Shown here: piece by piece, positions 1 through 10,636 of the stretch
Layout of the letters: the number at the start of each line of letters is the position of its first letter
Numbering within the stretch: position 1 is the first letter of the stretch
Program-made: the position numbers and the translations under genes
Assembly: GCA_033220425.1 (NCBI GenBank)
Contig: CM065646.1
Coordinates: 441,501-505,500, forward strand
Reading direction: 5' to 3'
DNA from: Lepraria neglecta
Lineage: Eukaryota > Ascomycota > Lecanoromycetes > Lecanorales > Stereocaulaceae
Length of the DNA: 64,000 nt
Notes under the pieces: generated by a model
Database searches by the model: none
Seen by the model: only the letters and a program-made list of their open reading frames with translations
What the model was told of the DNA's origin: nothing

Positions 1-2
1 GC

Positions 3-362
3 ACACCCACGCTTTTTCCCGCCGTTTCCGCTCTCGTCGGTTTAGGCTATGGCGCCATATTTTCCCTCTCGCCCATCATCGTAAGCGTAGTCTGGGGAGT
101 GCAAAACTTCGGTACGAATTGGGGAATTGTGGCCGTCGTGCCAGCTGCTGGGGCGGCGATCTGGGGGGCGATTTACTCGGCTGTTTATCAGGCTGGGGTG
201 GATACGAGTCATTTGAGATTGGATGGGGAGGAGGAGCAGATGTGTTATGGGTTGAGGTGCTATCAGGGGACATTTTGGGCTATGGCGGTTAGTTCGTGGG
301 TGGCGGTTGCGCTTTGGGTGTGGGTGTGGAGGGGGTGGAGGAGGAAGGGTATTGCTGTTTGA
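3..362 (+). CDS. C-terminal end of an MFS transporter (YMR155W/nodulin-like type), partial
   Basis: The frame is open from the window edge to a TGA at 360-362, giving about 119 C-terminal residues. They form hydrophobic helices typical of the last membrane segments of a 12-helix major facilitator protein. The stretch reading FGTNWGIVAVVPAAG and a later pair of cysteines in a GLRCY...FWAM context resemble the fungal YMR155W/nodulin-like MFS branch. The protein ends in a short basic cytoplasmic tail (RGWRRKGIAV). The 5' part lies outside the window, so substrate and start are unknown. Transport of a small solute across a membrane is inferred from family only. The frame has no breaks in the part seen. 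Confidence 0.55.
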   Translation, partial: TPTLFPAVSALVGLGYGAIFSLSPIIVSVVWGVQNFGTNWGIVAVVPAAGAAIWGAIYSAVYQAGVDTSHLRLDGEEEQMCYGLRCYQGTFWAMAVSSWVAVALWVWVWRGWRRKGIAV

Positions 363-745
363 TGTAGCTAGATTTGATGTTTCTTTGTGTCTGGGTGATG
401 CATAGGGTGGGGACATCGTGATCATGATTGATGGACTATGGAGCATATGCATTGGCTACATGGGAGCGTTTGCATTTGAGATAGCATAGCGGCATGCATC
501 GTTACGATATCACGGGGTCATTCATAGATCTTGTTTACAACACTATCACAGAGTGTCTTTGCACAATTCAACCAAATACTCTGATTCTGAGGTATCTATC
601 GCAGCAATGCTCGCTCGCTCGCTCGCTAGATATACAACATGCATCTGTTTGCCTGCCGACGCCAAGTCAATGATCAACAGCCAGAACAGGTATTCATACT
701 GAGATGTCCACCATAAAACAACAGATCTAATAGCCGCGACCCCTT
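363..745. other. Intergenic stretch between convergent genes
   Basis: Between the end of the MFS gene and the end of the minus-strand gene at 746. It should hold the two 3' untranslated regions. Apart from a short GCTC microsatellite I see no gene. Confidence 0.6.
609..627. repeat. Short (GCTC)n microsatellite
   Basis: About five tandem GCTC units interrupt otherwise unremarkable intergenic sequence between two convergent genes. Too short to imply function. Confidence 0.8.
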
Positions 746-3700
746 TCATCCACCCCATCTACTAACAGACAAAATGCCTTTCAAACCCGCCTCCTTGTTC
801 CTGCTCAAAGTGCCCTCTTTCCTCGCTTCAGTCTCAACATCCCATTCACCGAGGAAGCTTGTAGCTTCGTCAATAGCAGCATTGAGATCTAAACTTTCAT
901 GCTGTTTATCTTCATTGGCGTTTCCACCCTCAGCAGATTCGTTGGACTTGATTTCAGCCTCTTCCTCTCCATTGACAGTTCCACTCCTAGCAGGTTCTCC
1001 AGACGTAAGGCCAAAAGGGTCGAGTGGAAGACTGATATCCCAATCCTGCTGAGGCTGTTGCCCATCCTGGAAGACGCTCGTTTCTGTCAATGTACCGTCA
1101 GGATGAAAAGAGAAAGAGGTCAGAGAAGAAGTTGGCTTGGATGTCGTGTTTAGATGGGAAAGCGGGATTGGTGGAGATGGTTTCGGAGGGTTCTGAGACG
1201 GTGATGTGGACATGGAGAGGGAAGGATTTCGGAAGGGAGTAGTGGCCGGTGATTCCAGATTTTGATCTCCTAGTGCAGAGTGAGAAGAATCCTGCAGATT
1301 GTTGTCTTCTAGTGCGGGGCGAGAAGACTCTTCCAGATTCTGATCTTCCTGTGAGGGTTGAGAAGCGTCATTCCTTCTCTCTCGAAAGCCTCTTCGCGCA
1401 TTAGGCCGTGGTATTGCTTGCTCTGTCACCTTATGGGGCAACTCGTTACCGAAGATATCATGGATACAACGGCGCTATGAAATGTTAATATTACTTCAAT
1501 ACGATTCCAAGCATAATATCAACACTAACCTTGTTCTTTCTGCAGTTGTTACAAGCGGGTTGCCTAGGTCGAACTTTCGTTGTGTTCTTCGAGGCAGGTT
1601 TCTGAGGCAGGGTGTTCGCGAACTCCTCGTTGAACGATCTTAGGGGAGAAAATTGGCGGAAGGTGGCCGTGGTTGGCGAGCCGGGAGGTATTCCTGGCGC
1701 GGGTGTGGGTGACTTCTGCCTTGTGGGAGACGGGGCGAAGCTTGTGCGTTCCTGTAGGGCTGGTGGATGCTTCTTGACTGTCGTGACGGCGAAGGGCGAC
1801 ATTGCGTCAACCATGGCTTGCGTGCTCATCGGTCCTTCGTCATCGCTGTCTTGCGGATTGACGTTATTCCACTGGGCAACACTACCATTCGGGCGACCGC
1901 TGTTGGCTGGTGGTGTGACATCTGCTCCTTCGGGTCGTAGGGCGGCTTGGCATTTCTCTATTTTCTTGGTAGGCGAGTCTTTGAGCGATGAAAGGATATC
2001 GTCCTTGAACGAGCGTTGAGCTTTGAGGAAGGCAGCTTGTGTGGAGAGATTGACGTATGAGTCGCCTTCATCGAGACTGGGAAACTTCGGCGACGGTTTG
2101 TCCGTCTCCAATAGATTTGTTGACGGTCCTGAAGGCTTTTGAGAGAGATGAACAAGTGCATTTTCAGCAATCTGGGCTTCTGGGAGTAAGAGGGAATTAC
2201 GAGAGTGGTTTCCGTTACTGATAGGCAGGTCGGAAGACTTTGTGGATGCCATTCGCAACAACGCATTTTCTTTTCGGGCGTTTTCTTTGCCTTCTCTCTC
2301 CTTGGGTGGAGAAGCCCTAGGACCAGCTGATGAAGAGCTCGAGCTTGGCCTTGACGAATTTCGCCGCTGGGCAACTCTGGCAGTGCCCGAGGGCGTGAAA
2401 GTAAGCCTTCTCATTGCACTTGTGTTCTTCTTGACGCTAGTGGTCTCATGGTCCTCAACGACAGGGCTCGACGAATGAGAAGAGGCCATTTGCTTCGAGT
2501 CAGCTTTTACTTGAGCAGCCCCGAGCGCTTCGGCAAAAGAATCGCTGCCTGAGGACGACGAAGAAGTTGCTCTTGACCTTTGGTCCTCTTCCGGTGCTTC
2601 AACAAAGGAAGCATCCTCCCTGGAAGAGCCATACGAATGAACCTTTCCAGCATATCGATATTGGAATTCTGGTACATATGTGGATGGTGGTACTGCACGA
2701 GCTGATGGCTTTGGTGGCTTAGAGCTAGCTCTAAGACCAGCAGTACTTTTGGCATCATCTGTCAAAGAAAGCATGGACACGTATGGTTCCAGACGACCTG
2801 ACTTTCCCAACGTACCTAAGTAGCATGGCTGAAAAGCTTTTTGTGATGATCTTTTTGCCTGACGAACTCCGTCATTCAATTCTGTCTGTCTCACAGCCTC
2901 CTGTGAGAGCCGTTTGACCTCCTTATAACCACGCTTCGTCATCTCATCTGCTGTAGCAAGATCCCGCTGCTTTACGCGGATGTGCTCACTCTCCTCTGTA
3001 GCCGCCTTGTCATGCTGTGGATCACTCCTCGTTCTCGATATATTCGCTGGTGGATTCTCCCTGTCCTTAGATACTAAAGGCCTATTGATGGATGTGAAGC
3101 CGGCAGGTTCGCCATATTTTCTTTGGGTTGTGGGAGTTACAAGTACAGATTTTGTTTGGGATTGCGGCTTTGTGTGCGGAGGAGGAGTGACAGGCTTCTG
3201 AGCTCCATTCCTGACTATGGGTGTAGGCGTAGGTGACTTTCGGTCTTTTCTGGCGCCCCGTTGGAGATAGGGTTTGTTTGTCTTGAGCCAATATTCTTGC
3301 TGGGTAGTATATGCCGGAGAATCTGCATCCACTGGCCTCTGAGCATCGTGATGGCCGTTTGGCTGTTCGAGCGGCTCATGCCTCCTTCGCTTAGCTGTGT
3401 GCTCTTCTTGCTCGGTCGACCTTCTGGCTGTTGATGCCCGCTTCTCAAGATTGTTATCCGGTTGAGCAAGCTCGACATCTCTTACAGGCCTTCTCTTCAC
3501 CGTAGAAGAACCCTCTTTAAGCTCCGTATACTTGAGACGGCCTTCTTCTGTAGCTGGAACCCTGGATGACCACTGCATGCTGTGGACGCCACGCTTCCGC
3601 TTCTTTGAAGCCCATGGATTGACCCATCCCTTGTCAAAAGGTCCTCTTAGAGCAGCACTCTGGATAAGTAAGCCTCGGCCTTCCAAATATTGCTGAGCCA

Positions 3701-3851
3701 GGAGCTCAATTCGAAGCTTCTTCTTAGCTCTCTTCCCTTCGTCATATTCTTCTTCTTGATCTGATCCAGGATACAGAACACCTTCAGGTGGAGTCTCGAT
3801 GGGTTCGAAGTGTAGAGGAGAGGTCGGTCTCTTAACGAATGTTATAGCCAT
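746..3851 (-). CDS. Large disordered nuclear-type protein with a C-terminal zinc-cluster-like Cys motif (protamine-P1-like fungal family)
   Basis: Two exons (3851-1530 and 1474-746) encode about 1016 residues. The start at 3851 opens a conserved-looking N-terminus (MAITFVKRPTS..., then GPFDKGWVNPWASKKRK) rich in basic residues. The middle is low-complexity Ser/Lys/Glu sequence, consistent with disorder. The 55-nt intron (GTTAGT...CATAG, phase 0) lies exactly inside a Cys motif: exon 1 ends CNNCRKNK and exon 2 begins RRCIHD. Splicing therefore gives C-x2-C-x6-C, the first half of a Zn2Cys6 cluster. No second Cys triplet follows in the Ser/Glu-rich tail, so a full binuclear cluster is not shown. 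Similar proteins are often labelled protamine P1-like in fungal genomes. Chromatin or DNA association is inference. It is transcribed away from the HeLo gene, with about 690 bp of shared upstream DNA. Confidence 0.75.
1475..1529 (-). other. Intron splitting the Cys motif
   Basis: Reads GTTAGT at the donor and CATTTCATAG at the acceptor on the minus strand, 55 nt, phase 0. Removing it joins the CNNCRKNK and RRCIHD halves and opens the 242-residue C-terminal exon. Without splicing the frame ends about 12 codons into the intron. Confidence 0.8.
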
Positions 3852-4544
3852 AGTGACGTCAAGCTATCGTCCGGTGTTTGGGGTGGAGGGTGGGTCGCGA
3901 GGGGAGCTTCGAGCTTCGAGTGAGCTCTGGCTTTATTGTAAGTATCGACAGCAGGGTTTCAGTCGACACCTTTGAGGCTATCATAAGGTGTACATGCTTG
4001 CCCATGGTCAGCATTTGAGGTGGCCCAAGCGGAGAATTGCCTGTTGCTGTCGTGACGGTTTCGCGTAGGAGTACTAGCGTCATGCAGGCACTTAAGCCAA
4101 GACCGCTAGCGCCCCAAATCGCCACCCAATCGTCAGCCTCAATCCTCCATCCTAATGTACTAACCGGCGAGACATTCCAACAAACCGGCCGAAAGAGCCT
4201 CTGCAAGCCCCAAAGATTGGAGGTCATGAGGATGGTATCTCTAATTCCGATGGGATGGAGACATGAGCTTTTCTCGGCCGGAGGACTTAAATTCCGCCTG
4301 GCCTGACTCATTTTTATCTCCCACAGCCCTGGGGATTCAAGGCAGCTATTTACTTAAATATCTTCTGTTTGTCGGCTTTCGTCCTAACCTCTGACTATCT
4401 CAAATCCTTAGCATCATTATAGGCAAACATTGAATACTCGAATCGGGCCTGGCAAGGCTACATATACTCTTCAATATATACTTTAGGCATCGCAGCCTTA
4501 CGTTATACTTTCCTGAGTCTTAAACTTTTCCATACTCCATCCAA
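3852..4544. promoter_or_regulatory. Shared upstream region of two divergent genes
   Basis: The minus-strand gene starts at 3851 and the HeLo gene at 4545, so this interval should contain both promoters. A minus-strand frame of about 150 codons crosses it, but it lacks recognisable domains and I do not call it a gene. No specific operator could be assigned. Confidence 0.45.
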
Positions 4545-5186
4545 ATGATCCCCGTCGAGCCGATCAGCCTGTCGATTGGTGCGATAGCTCTCGCAAGCCT
4601 TTTCTCGACCTGTATCCAATGTTTCGACTACATCGACTCCGCAAAGACCTATGGTAGAGACTTCGAGTTGTTGACCACCAAGCTTGAGATCCAGAAAACC
4701 CGCCTGTTGATGTGGGGCCAGTCAGTCGGCGTAGCTTTTGTTGATGGTCCTATTGAAAGGCTCTGGTGGTGGGACTCGCCATTATGTCGGCCTGTCATCC
4801 AGAGCATACTCGAATGCATTCACGTCCTTTTCAAAGATACTCACCGCCTGACCACACGGTATGATCTTAAGCAATTGAAAGAAGCTAGAGCACAACCAAA
4901 CCATAAAGCCGCGTTCGGTCTTTTCTCTATCTTCAAATTTGGGATGGAAGGGAAGCAGCGGCAAGCAGGTGTTGCACGCAAAGCCCGGTGGGCGATCCAC
5001 GACAAAGCAAAATTCGAGAATTTGATCATTGACCTCCGGCAATTTATTGATGGACTTGAGCAAATCACGAATTCGATCGACATTGAACGCAGACGGAAGA
5101 AATCGCTGACAGAAGAGATACGGTCTATACTAGTCGCCAAACGGTTTCGCCGGAAACTATCAAAGAAAACCGGGGGTATAGGGTAA
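4545..5186 (+). CDS. HeLo-domain protein (prion-inhibition/propagation, HET-S type)
   Basis: A 213-residue single-exon frame. The N-terminus (MIPVEPISLSIGAIALASLF, then a CFDYID...GRDFELL segment and a QKTRLLMWGQSVGV helix) matches the pattern of HeLo domains: a hydrophobic first helix, then amphipathic helices with LxxxKLxxxxxRLxxWG spacing. HeLo domains are the membrane-active part of HET-S-like cell-death executors, used in heterokaryon incompatibility and, with NLR partners, in fungal programmed cell death. Here the frame closes just after the domain (residues about 1-205) with a basic tail. No HET-s-type amyloid motif lies within it. The ~100 bp downstream show only a faint resemblance to such motifs, so the gene may be a shortened or relict copy. 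No NLR gene is adjacent. Family call fairly firm; activity unknown. Confidence 0.7.
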   Translation: MIPVEPISLSIGAIALASLFSTCIQCFDYIDSAKTYGRDFELLTTKLEIQKTRLLMWGQSVGVAFVDGPIERLWWWDSPLCRPVIQSILECIHVLFKDTHRLTTRYDLKQLKEARAQPNHKAAFGLFSIFKFGMEGKQRQAGVARKARWAIHDKAKFENLIIDLRQFIDGLEQITNSIDIERRRKKSLTEEIRSILVAKRFRRKLSKKTGGIG

Positions 5187-6268
5187 TTGATTCAGGCAAT
5201 GAGGATGCCATTGTGGGAGGAAAATTAAATGAACTGGGCTCTCGTGCACCCTGAAGTACCAGTGGCGTCTGCTAGCCAGGGGCTGTCAGATCAAGATCAT
5301 GTTTTACAAGCTGCTGCTCGGCCGAGGAGGCTAGAGAACTTGTCGACCAAGAACCGATCTCGAGCAATGTGGGCTGATTAGAAAGTCTGCCGTGTCATGT
5401 TAGCGAGCAGCCATCTGGAGCACAGAAGAGCGCCCTAGATCGAAGAGTCTGGGTTCATCGCAGTGGGTTATGAAGATCCTAGCAAGTCTCCATTGTTATG
5501 TGGTTCTTTAAATCAAAGATTTTCTTCTGAAACATGATTAAAAACACCTCCCTACCTCCTTCCATCACACCTTTCAGAGATCATCAATATTCATGGAATT
5601 TCCACTTATCATGCCTGTGCCTCCTCGTCTGATCCTGCTAGAGCGCCGTTGCTCCCTATCTCTCCTCTGCCAACACCTTTCTGCCCCGAAAAGTTTGGTG
5701 CCAAAAAGCTGCCGACTCCATTCCATGACTGTATTCGTAGTATTTTCTGTTCACACCAGCGGAGCAGATCCTGGTTCAGAGCGGATTGCCGTCAGTCTCC
5801 AACTACCAATGGCTTGAAAGAGCTTGGTATCACCAACAAGTATAGTAGATGCTTGCCGCTTGTTTGACTGGACACTCTTCTTAAACGTCTTTCTTGCAAG
5901 ACCAACCATCAGCCAAAACGAGACTTGCTTAGACTTGCTTGTGTCTGGCGTGCATAATTTATCATCCTAACTTGAAGCGCGGCCGCTAGTTTAGTGAGGT
6001 GTCTGACCTGCATATTCCTCCTTGTCGCGTGCAGCGTGCCCACAAGGCAATTTGTGATGCGAGTACAATGGCGAAGCGGCCGGGGTGTCCAAGACAAAGA
6101 CTCATCGCTTGAAGAAACGAATCGCCGCAAATCGCAATCACACGCGCTGGTCTAATCTCCTCACACAATTTTATAAGCGACATCGCTCCACCATTCCGAC
6201 AGATATCGTACAGTCTTGCAGGCGCTAACAGCCACATCGCTGCCCATTGAACCCAGAAAAGACAGGCA
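5187..6268. other. Gene-free stretch
   Basis: Only short frames with no domain signatures. No RNA gene or mobile element was recognised. Confidence 0.5.
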
Positions 6269-6874
6269 ATGGATTTCGGACACACTTTATCTACGTGCCT
6301 GCTCGATTTCCTCGCCATCTTCACCATGGCCTCCAGAGCCGGGGAACTAACATGCACCCCACCAACAAGCCAACGCTGTCTCTCATACCGCGGATGCCGC
6401 CTCGCCATCCAGGAATTCAGCCAGCGCTATCCATCAATAACACCACCGAGAACACCATACATGCTCACGCACCTAGCCTACAATCCGCGGCTATTCATCG
6501 AATGTCCACTCGTGATCGAAAGAGAAGGCTGTGTGCTCACGCTCGACTACAAATACCCCATCCCTCGACATTTCCTGCACCTAAACATCGAAAATGTAGA
6601 CACATACGTATTTACGCTCGCACGGCGTGTTGGTGGGCCTGGCGACTTTGATGGTGGGGAGATTGTGTGGGGAAATCTTGCTATTCGCGGGCTGGAGAAA
6701 GTTCGGATAACGTTAGGGCATACTGCGCGCCCAATAAATGATCTGTCCAGCGGTGGGGCTGTGAATGGAACGATCGAGGTGCTGAGTGTGACTTGTGCTG
6801 ATGCTGGTCCATCTGCCAACCTCACACGCTGTATTGATGTCAATGCGGCTGTGAAGACGCTGGATGCAAAGTGA
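6269..6874 (+). CDS. Small secreted-type Cys-containing protein of unknown function
   Basis: A 201-residue frame without introns. The N-terminus has a hydrophobic run (LLDFLAIFTMASRA) that could act as a signal peptide, with a possible cut near residue 25. The mature part has about seven cysteines (TC, RC, GC, EC, GC, TC, RC contexts) and a beta-rich pattern of alternating hydrophobics. C-rich third positions in the first half support coding. I do not recognise a named family. Size, signal and cysteines fit a fungal small secreted protein, possibly effector-like. The initiator could instead be the downstream Met in FTMASRAG. Neighbouring intergenic regions are long on both sides. Confidence 0.5.
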   Translation: MDFGHTLSTCLLDFLAIFTMASRAGELTCTPPTSQRCLSYRGCRLAIQEFSQRYPSITPPRTPYMLTHLAYNPRLFIECPLVIEREGCVLTLDYKYPIPRHFLHLNIENVDTYVFTLARRVGGPGDFDGGEIVWGNLAIRGLEKVRITLGHTARPINDLSSGGAVNGTIEVLSVTCADAGPSANLTRCIDVNAAVKTLDAK

Positions 6875-8937
6875 AGGCAAAGGATAAGAAATTGGAGGGT
6901 TTCTATGATTTTTGCTTTTAATTGTAACGGTACATGACAGTCTCAGTATACTGACTTCGACCGGATAAGACTGAACCCCAAAGCCTGGCATTTCCACGTA
7001 GCGTTCTGACAGTGAACTATAAAATTTGGGGACACAATTATCGAATCCGTTATTGAGCGTGCTTGAAGCCATGAGCATTGTGAAAACAATCATACCAACT
7101 CATCGGTTTCTTGACTCACCATGATTACCGAAATCCGGACTGGAATTGCTTTGGGAGAGAAAGAGTCACAGAAACCGTACGCCAGGGCCCCTGTTCCACA
7201 TGGCAGCCAATGAGGAGACCCGCCACAAGCACATCGCACTCCAACGCTGCATGACGAACAGCGAATAGGAAGGAGAGGCATTGATCCGTAGGACGAAGAA
7301 AATGTATCATCAACCGGCTAGAGTACCATGACCATCATATTGGAAACAATCATACATGGTTTCTGGTGGATCTCTCTTCCTAAAAAGGAATGGCATTGTC
7401 CCCTCGCTATCAGCTCGCAAAACGTTTCTGGGCTAGTTTCATGGCTCGTAAGTGATGCTCACTTGTTGAACGATCCTTTTTCCGATCCCGCCAGTGCACT
7501 GTTGCTACATCTTCCCCAACGACAGGCTTTCCCTTCAGATTTGTGGGCTGCAAGAAGATGTCAACTCCATATCAAGGCTGTTCTCGCATTGACTCCCCGA
7601 TCCACCGTTGCAAAGTTGCATTTGACCTCGAGGTAGACGGCGGGTCTAGGGCCATGGGAGTTGGGGCCTCTTCTTCCGACGGCCAATCTCACTTGAGTGT
7701 CTGGTAAGTGGTCGGTTGCAGACGAGGCTGTGACTGCACGATTGTGTCAATCGGTGCTTTGGAAATTAGAATTGTTACGAAAGGACTGCAAATCACCTTT
7801 TTGGGGTTCTCCTTCCGTTCTTTCACGACGTCAGGCTTGGCTTTTGTGTGAGAATTGCTAGATTGGAGTTGGAGAACGCCCTGTTTGCTTATGGTGATTG
7901 TGTCGAATGTGTGTACAGATGTATTTGGGCTTTGGAATTTGGCTATGGTGAAGGATTCATTGTCAGGATGTGAAAAAGATCTACCAATTTTCTGGGAGTA
8001 TTAGTATTGCAGTTAGGCAAAATCTGAATCTTAATGGGACATCCCGCCAACAATCTATTGCGGCTGCCTCGCCCAAAACGGCTTGGAGTATATTCTGTAT
8101 AAAGCAGTCGATCGAACCTTGATTAATACTGGAAATCCATCCGTCAATCGGCTTTCACAGCTTGAGAGAAGCCTTATCAGAAGTCACCAACGAGTGGCGA
8201 TTAAATCTTATAAATCCAAACGATTGGACAAATTTTTCAAACATCTTGCTCTTACAAGCAGCCTAAGCCACTAGGAGACTCATATGCGTTGGGGATGCAT
8301 AATTGGCCTCCTAACCATGTCACACGAGCACCAAGGCGATTCCAACTTGAGTGTGACGATCGCGCGCGAGGTGCCCCGCCCTGCTAAAGGCTCGTACATG
8401 GAAGATAGATGCATAAATGCACATTTGGGCTTTTTGAAGGGTGGATGTGCTACGCAAAACTTTATGCCGGATCGGCATGAAATAGGTGACCCGAGCGCTG
8501 TGGAGATGGCACATAATTTCGAGAAACTTTAACAACAATGCCATGATAGGTTCGAGTGATCGCTAGGCCAGACGTCGGGCTCGTGACCACAGCGCTACCC
8601 CAGACATCTTCGGAACATAACAAAGAAGCGCAGGCGGTTGAATCAATTGGTGCATCCTGCACGCTCAGACGAGCCGAACTAATCATGACAACATAGGTGG
8701 TCGGAGTAGGGTTGTCCGCCTCGCTTATCCTTGCCCAACTTTTTGTACTTTTTGTACTTTTTGTTTCCACTAAAAGGGAGTCAGGACTGGCCGTCCTGAA
8801 GTCGACTTCAGCCCGGTCATTGTTTCTTCTGTAAACAAATAAATGGAATCCCACTTCCCTAGTTTATGGTCACTTTGACTTCCAAAGTTCTTGATAGTTT
8901 CGCTTTTGACAGATCTCCGGCGGTGGAAGCAAGAAGA
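6875..8937. other. Gene-free stretch of about 2 kb
   Basis: Contains only short frames lacking domains or coding-like composition. A small direct repeat of a TACTTTTTG-type unit lies near 8740-8765. Nothing else was recognised. Confidence 0.5.
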
Positions 8938-10636
8938 ATGGCAGACTCACACCCTCAGCCCGCCGTGACAGCAACATCGCAGCACTGCTCTCGGCGTGTT
9001 CCTGACCACGAATACGAAGAATAGCGCGAGCATTTGGAGAGACTATACGTGGACGAGGATGTATCTTTAATGAATATTGTGCAAATCATGGCCGAAGAGC
9101 ACGGCTTCATTGTAAGGGAGGCACAGACCTTTCAGAAAGCCGTGCTACTTGAATTGGACATGTTGTGAGCCGGGTGCACAGTACTCCATCATTTGCTAAC
9201 ATCGCGTAGTCAGAAGCAATTGAAGTATCGTTTCCAGAAGTGGGAGGTCAAGAAGTATATCAGCGATCAAGACATGCAACTCATGTTGGCACTGAGGCGA
9301 AAACGACAAGTCGATGGCAAAGACACGAGATTCCAGTACAATAGCCACGAGATTGACGAGGAGAGAATAGAGCGAGCTCGCAAGAGGCACAAAGGGCTCT
9401 TGTACGCACCAACTGGTGCGCAATCCCAATGTCTCACAAACGTCCAATGTAATAACGTCCTTGTAGAGGTGCCAGCTTATATAACTGCACTTACTCCACC
9501 CTGTCAGAGTCCGCGCGTAGCGGAACAGAATGCTACTTTTGACCACGGCATTTTCTCGTTCTTGATCACATCTAGCGCTTTCTTTGGTCCCACTCTTGAC
9601 TCCAAGGATCCGGCATTAATGACGGACATTGGGCGAGGAGTTGATCCCGGTTCAGTCCAAGCTTTCGACATGATGGATGCTACGACGATGATCGACGCCC
9701 CAGGTCTCCCTTCTGCGAACGTCACCCAGGCGTTGCCCAGGAATACTGATCTCCCAAGTTCGGCGCCACAGGCTATGTACATGGCGGATGAGTTCCAGCA
9801 TGAGGACATGTTCTTCGACTTCTCTCCCCTCGAAACGGCAAGGAATCACAGTGTTTGCGGGTCCGATTTCGACTGGCAGGATTACCTCAGCCTCCCACAA
9901 AGCCCAGGATCACTAACATTTGACTTTGCCACTGATTCACGTCAACACTGCGAGACACAAGATCGCGTCGCTAGCACCGCGTTAATTCTGTCACATCGAC
10001 ATTATATCACAGGTGCACAAGCACGCTTCCCTATTGGGCTGAAATGGTATCAATCCTTTCTGGGCTCGGATCAAGTTCTTTCTGGGTTGGTATTATTGCT
10101 TTCGACTTTACGGGAAAAGAGATGGAGCCTTCAAATATCTGAGCTATGTCGGGGATAATCAAGCGTCGCTGTATGACGATACGATTAATCAATTCCTGCT
10201 GATCGACAAATTGGACCCTGTTGCACACATTGCTCATTGGATCTTTAAACCCCCTGAACTACCTAAATTTCATCGCAAAAAGCGAGACCCTTTCGATCAC
10301 CCAATGCTCTCACTTGGAAATCCGGCGGAATCCGATATTCTTACTCTACTGGAGGCCATTGTCCTTCCAGCCTTCGACATCCTAGAGCACAGTCAGTCCC
10401 AAACCGATACACATCAAATCGGAAGACTTATTAAAAACAAAAGCGCCGCCATCCCCCACCCCATCACCCCCGAAGGAGCTCCGGAAAGCAGAACAGCGGC
10501 ACGCCTCCTCGGCCCTCCATCGCTACTTCCCCACCCCAAAGACCCCGCCATCACCACCCCCTCCCACATTCCCACCCCACATCCACCGCTCCAGCCCAAC
10601 CTCAACCTCCACCCAGCGTCTTCCCAGCACCGTTGA
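8938..10636 (+). pseudogene. Decayed Clr5-domain gene
   Basis: From an ATG at 8938 the frame reads MADSHPQPA... into a Clr5-type N-terminal domain (EHLERLYVDEDVSLMNIVQI, then AEEHGF). After an intron starting with GTAAGG at 9114, with a CTAAC branch at 9196, it continues QLKYRFQKWEVKKYI. This pattern is that of the fungal Clr5 domain, found in transcription-factor-like proteins often carrying C-terminal repeats. A TAG at 9022-9024 falls where the family normally has Trp, as if TGG had become TAG. Further on, the frame of 9193-10158 gives way near 10085 to a frame reading WYYCFRLYGKRDGAF and KYLSYVGDNQASLYDDTIN, which fits the family better. The 3' part (to 10636) becomes Pro/His-rich. With a stop and at least one frame change, the copy looks non-functional. 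Confidence 0.6.

Noticed and set aside
3859-4311. 150-codon minus-strand frame between the divergent genes
   Set aside because: No domain, unusual composition, and it would occupy the shared promoter region.
8735-8770. TACTTTTTG direct repeats
   Set aside because: Only three short units in noncoding DNA; likely simple slippage.
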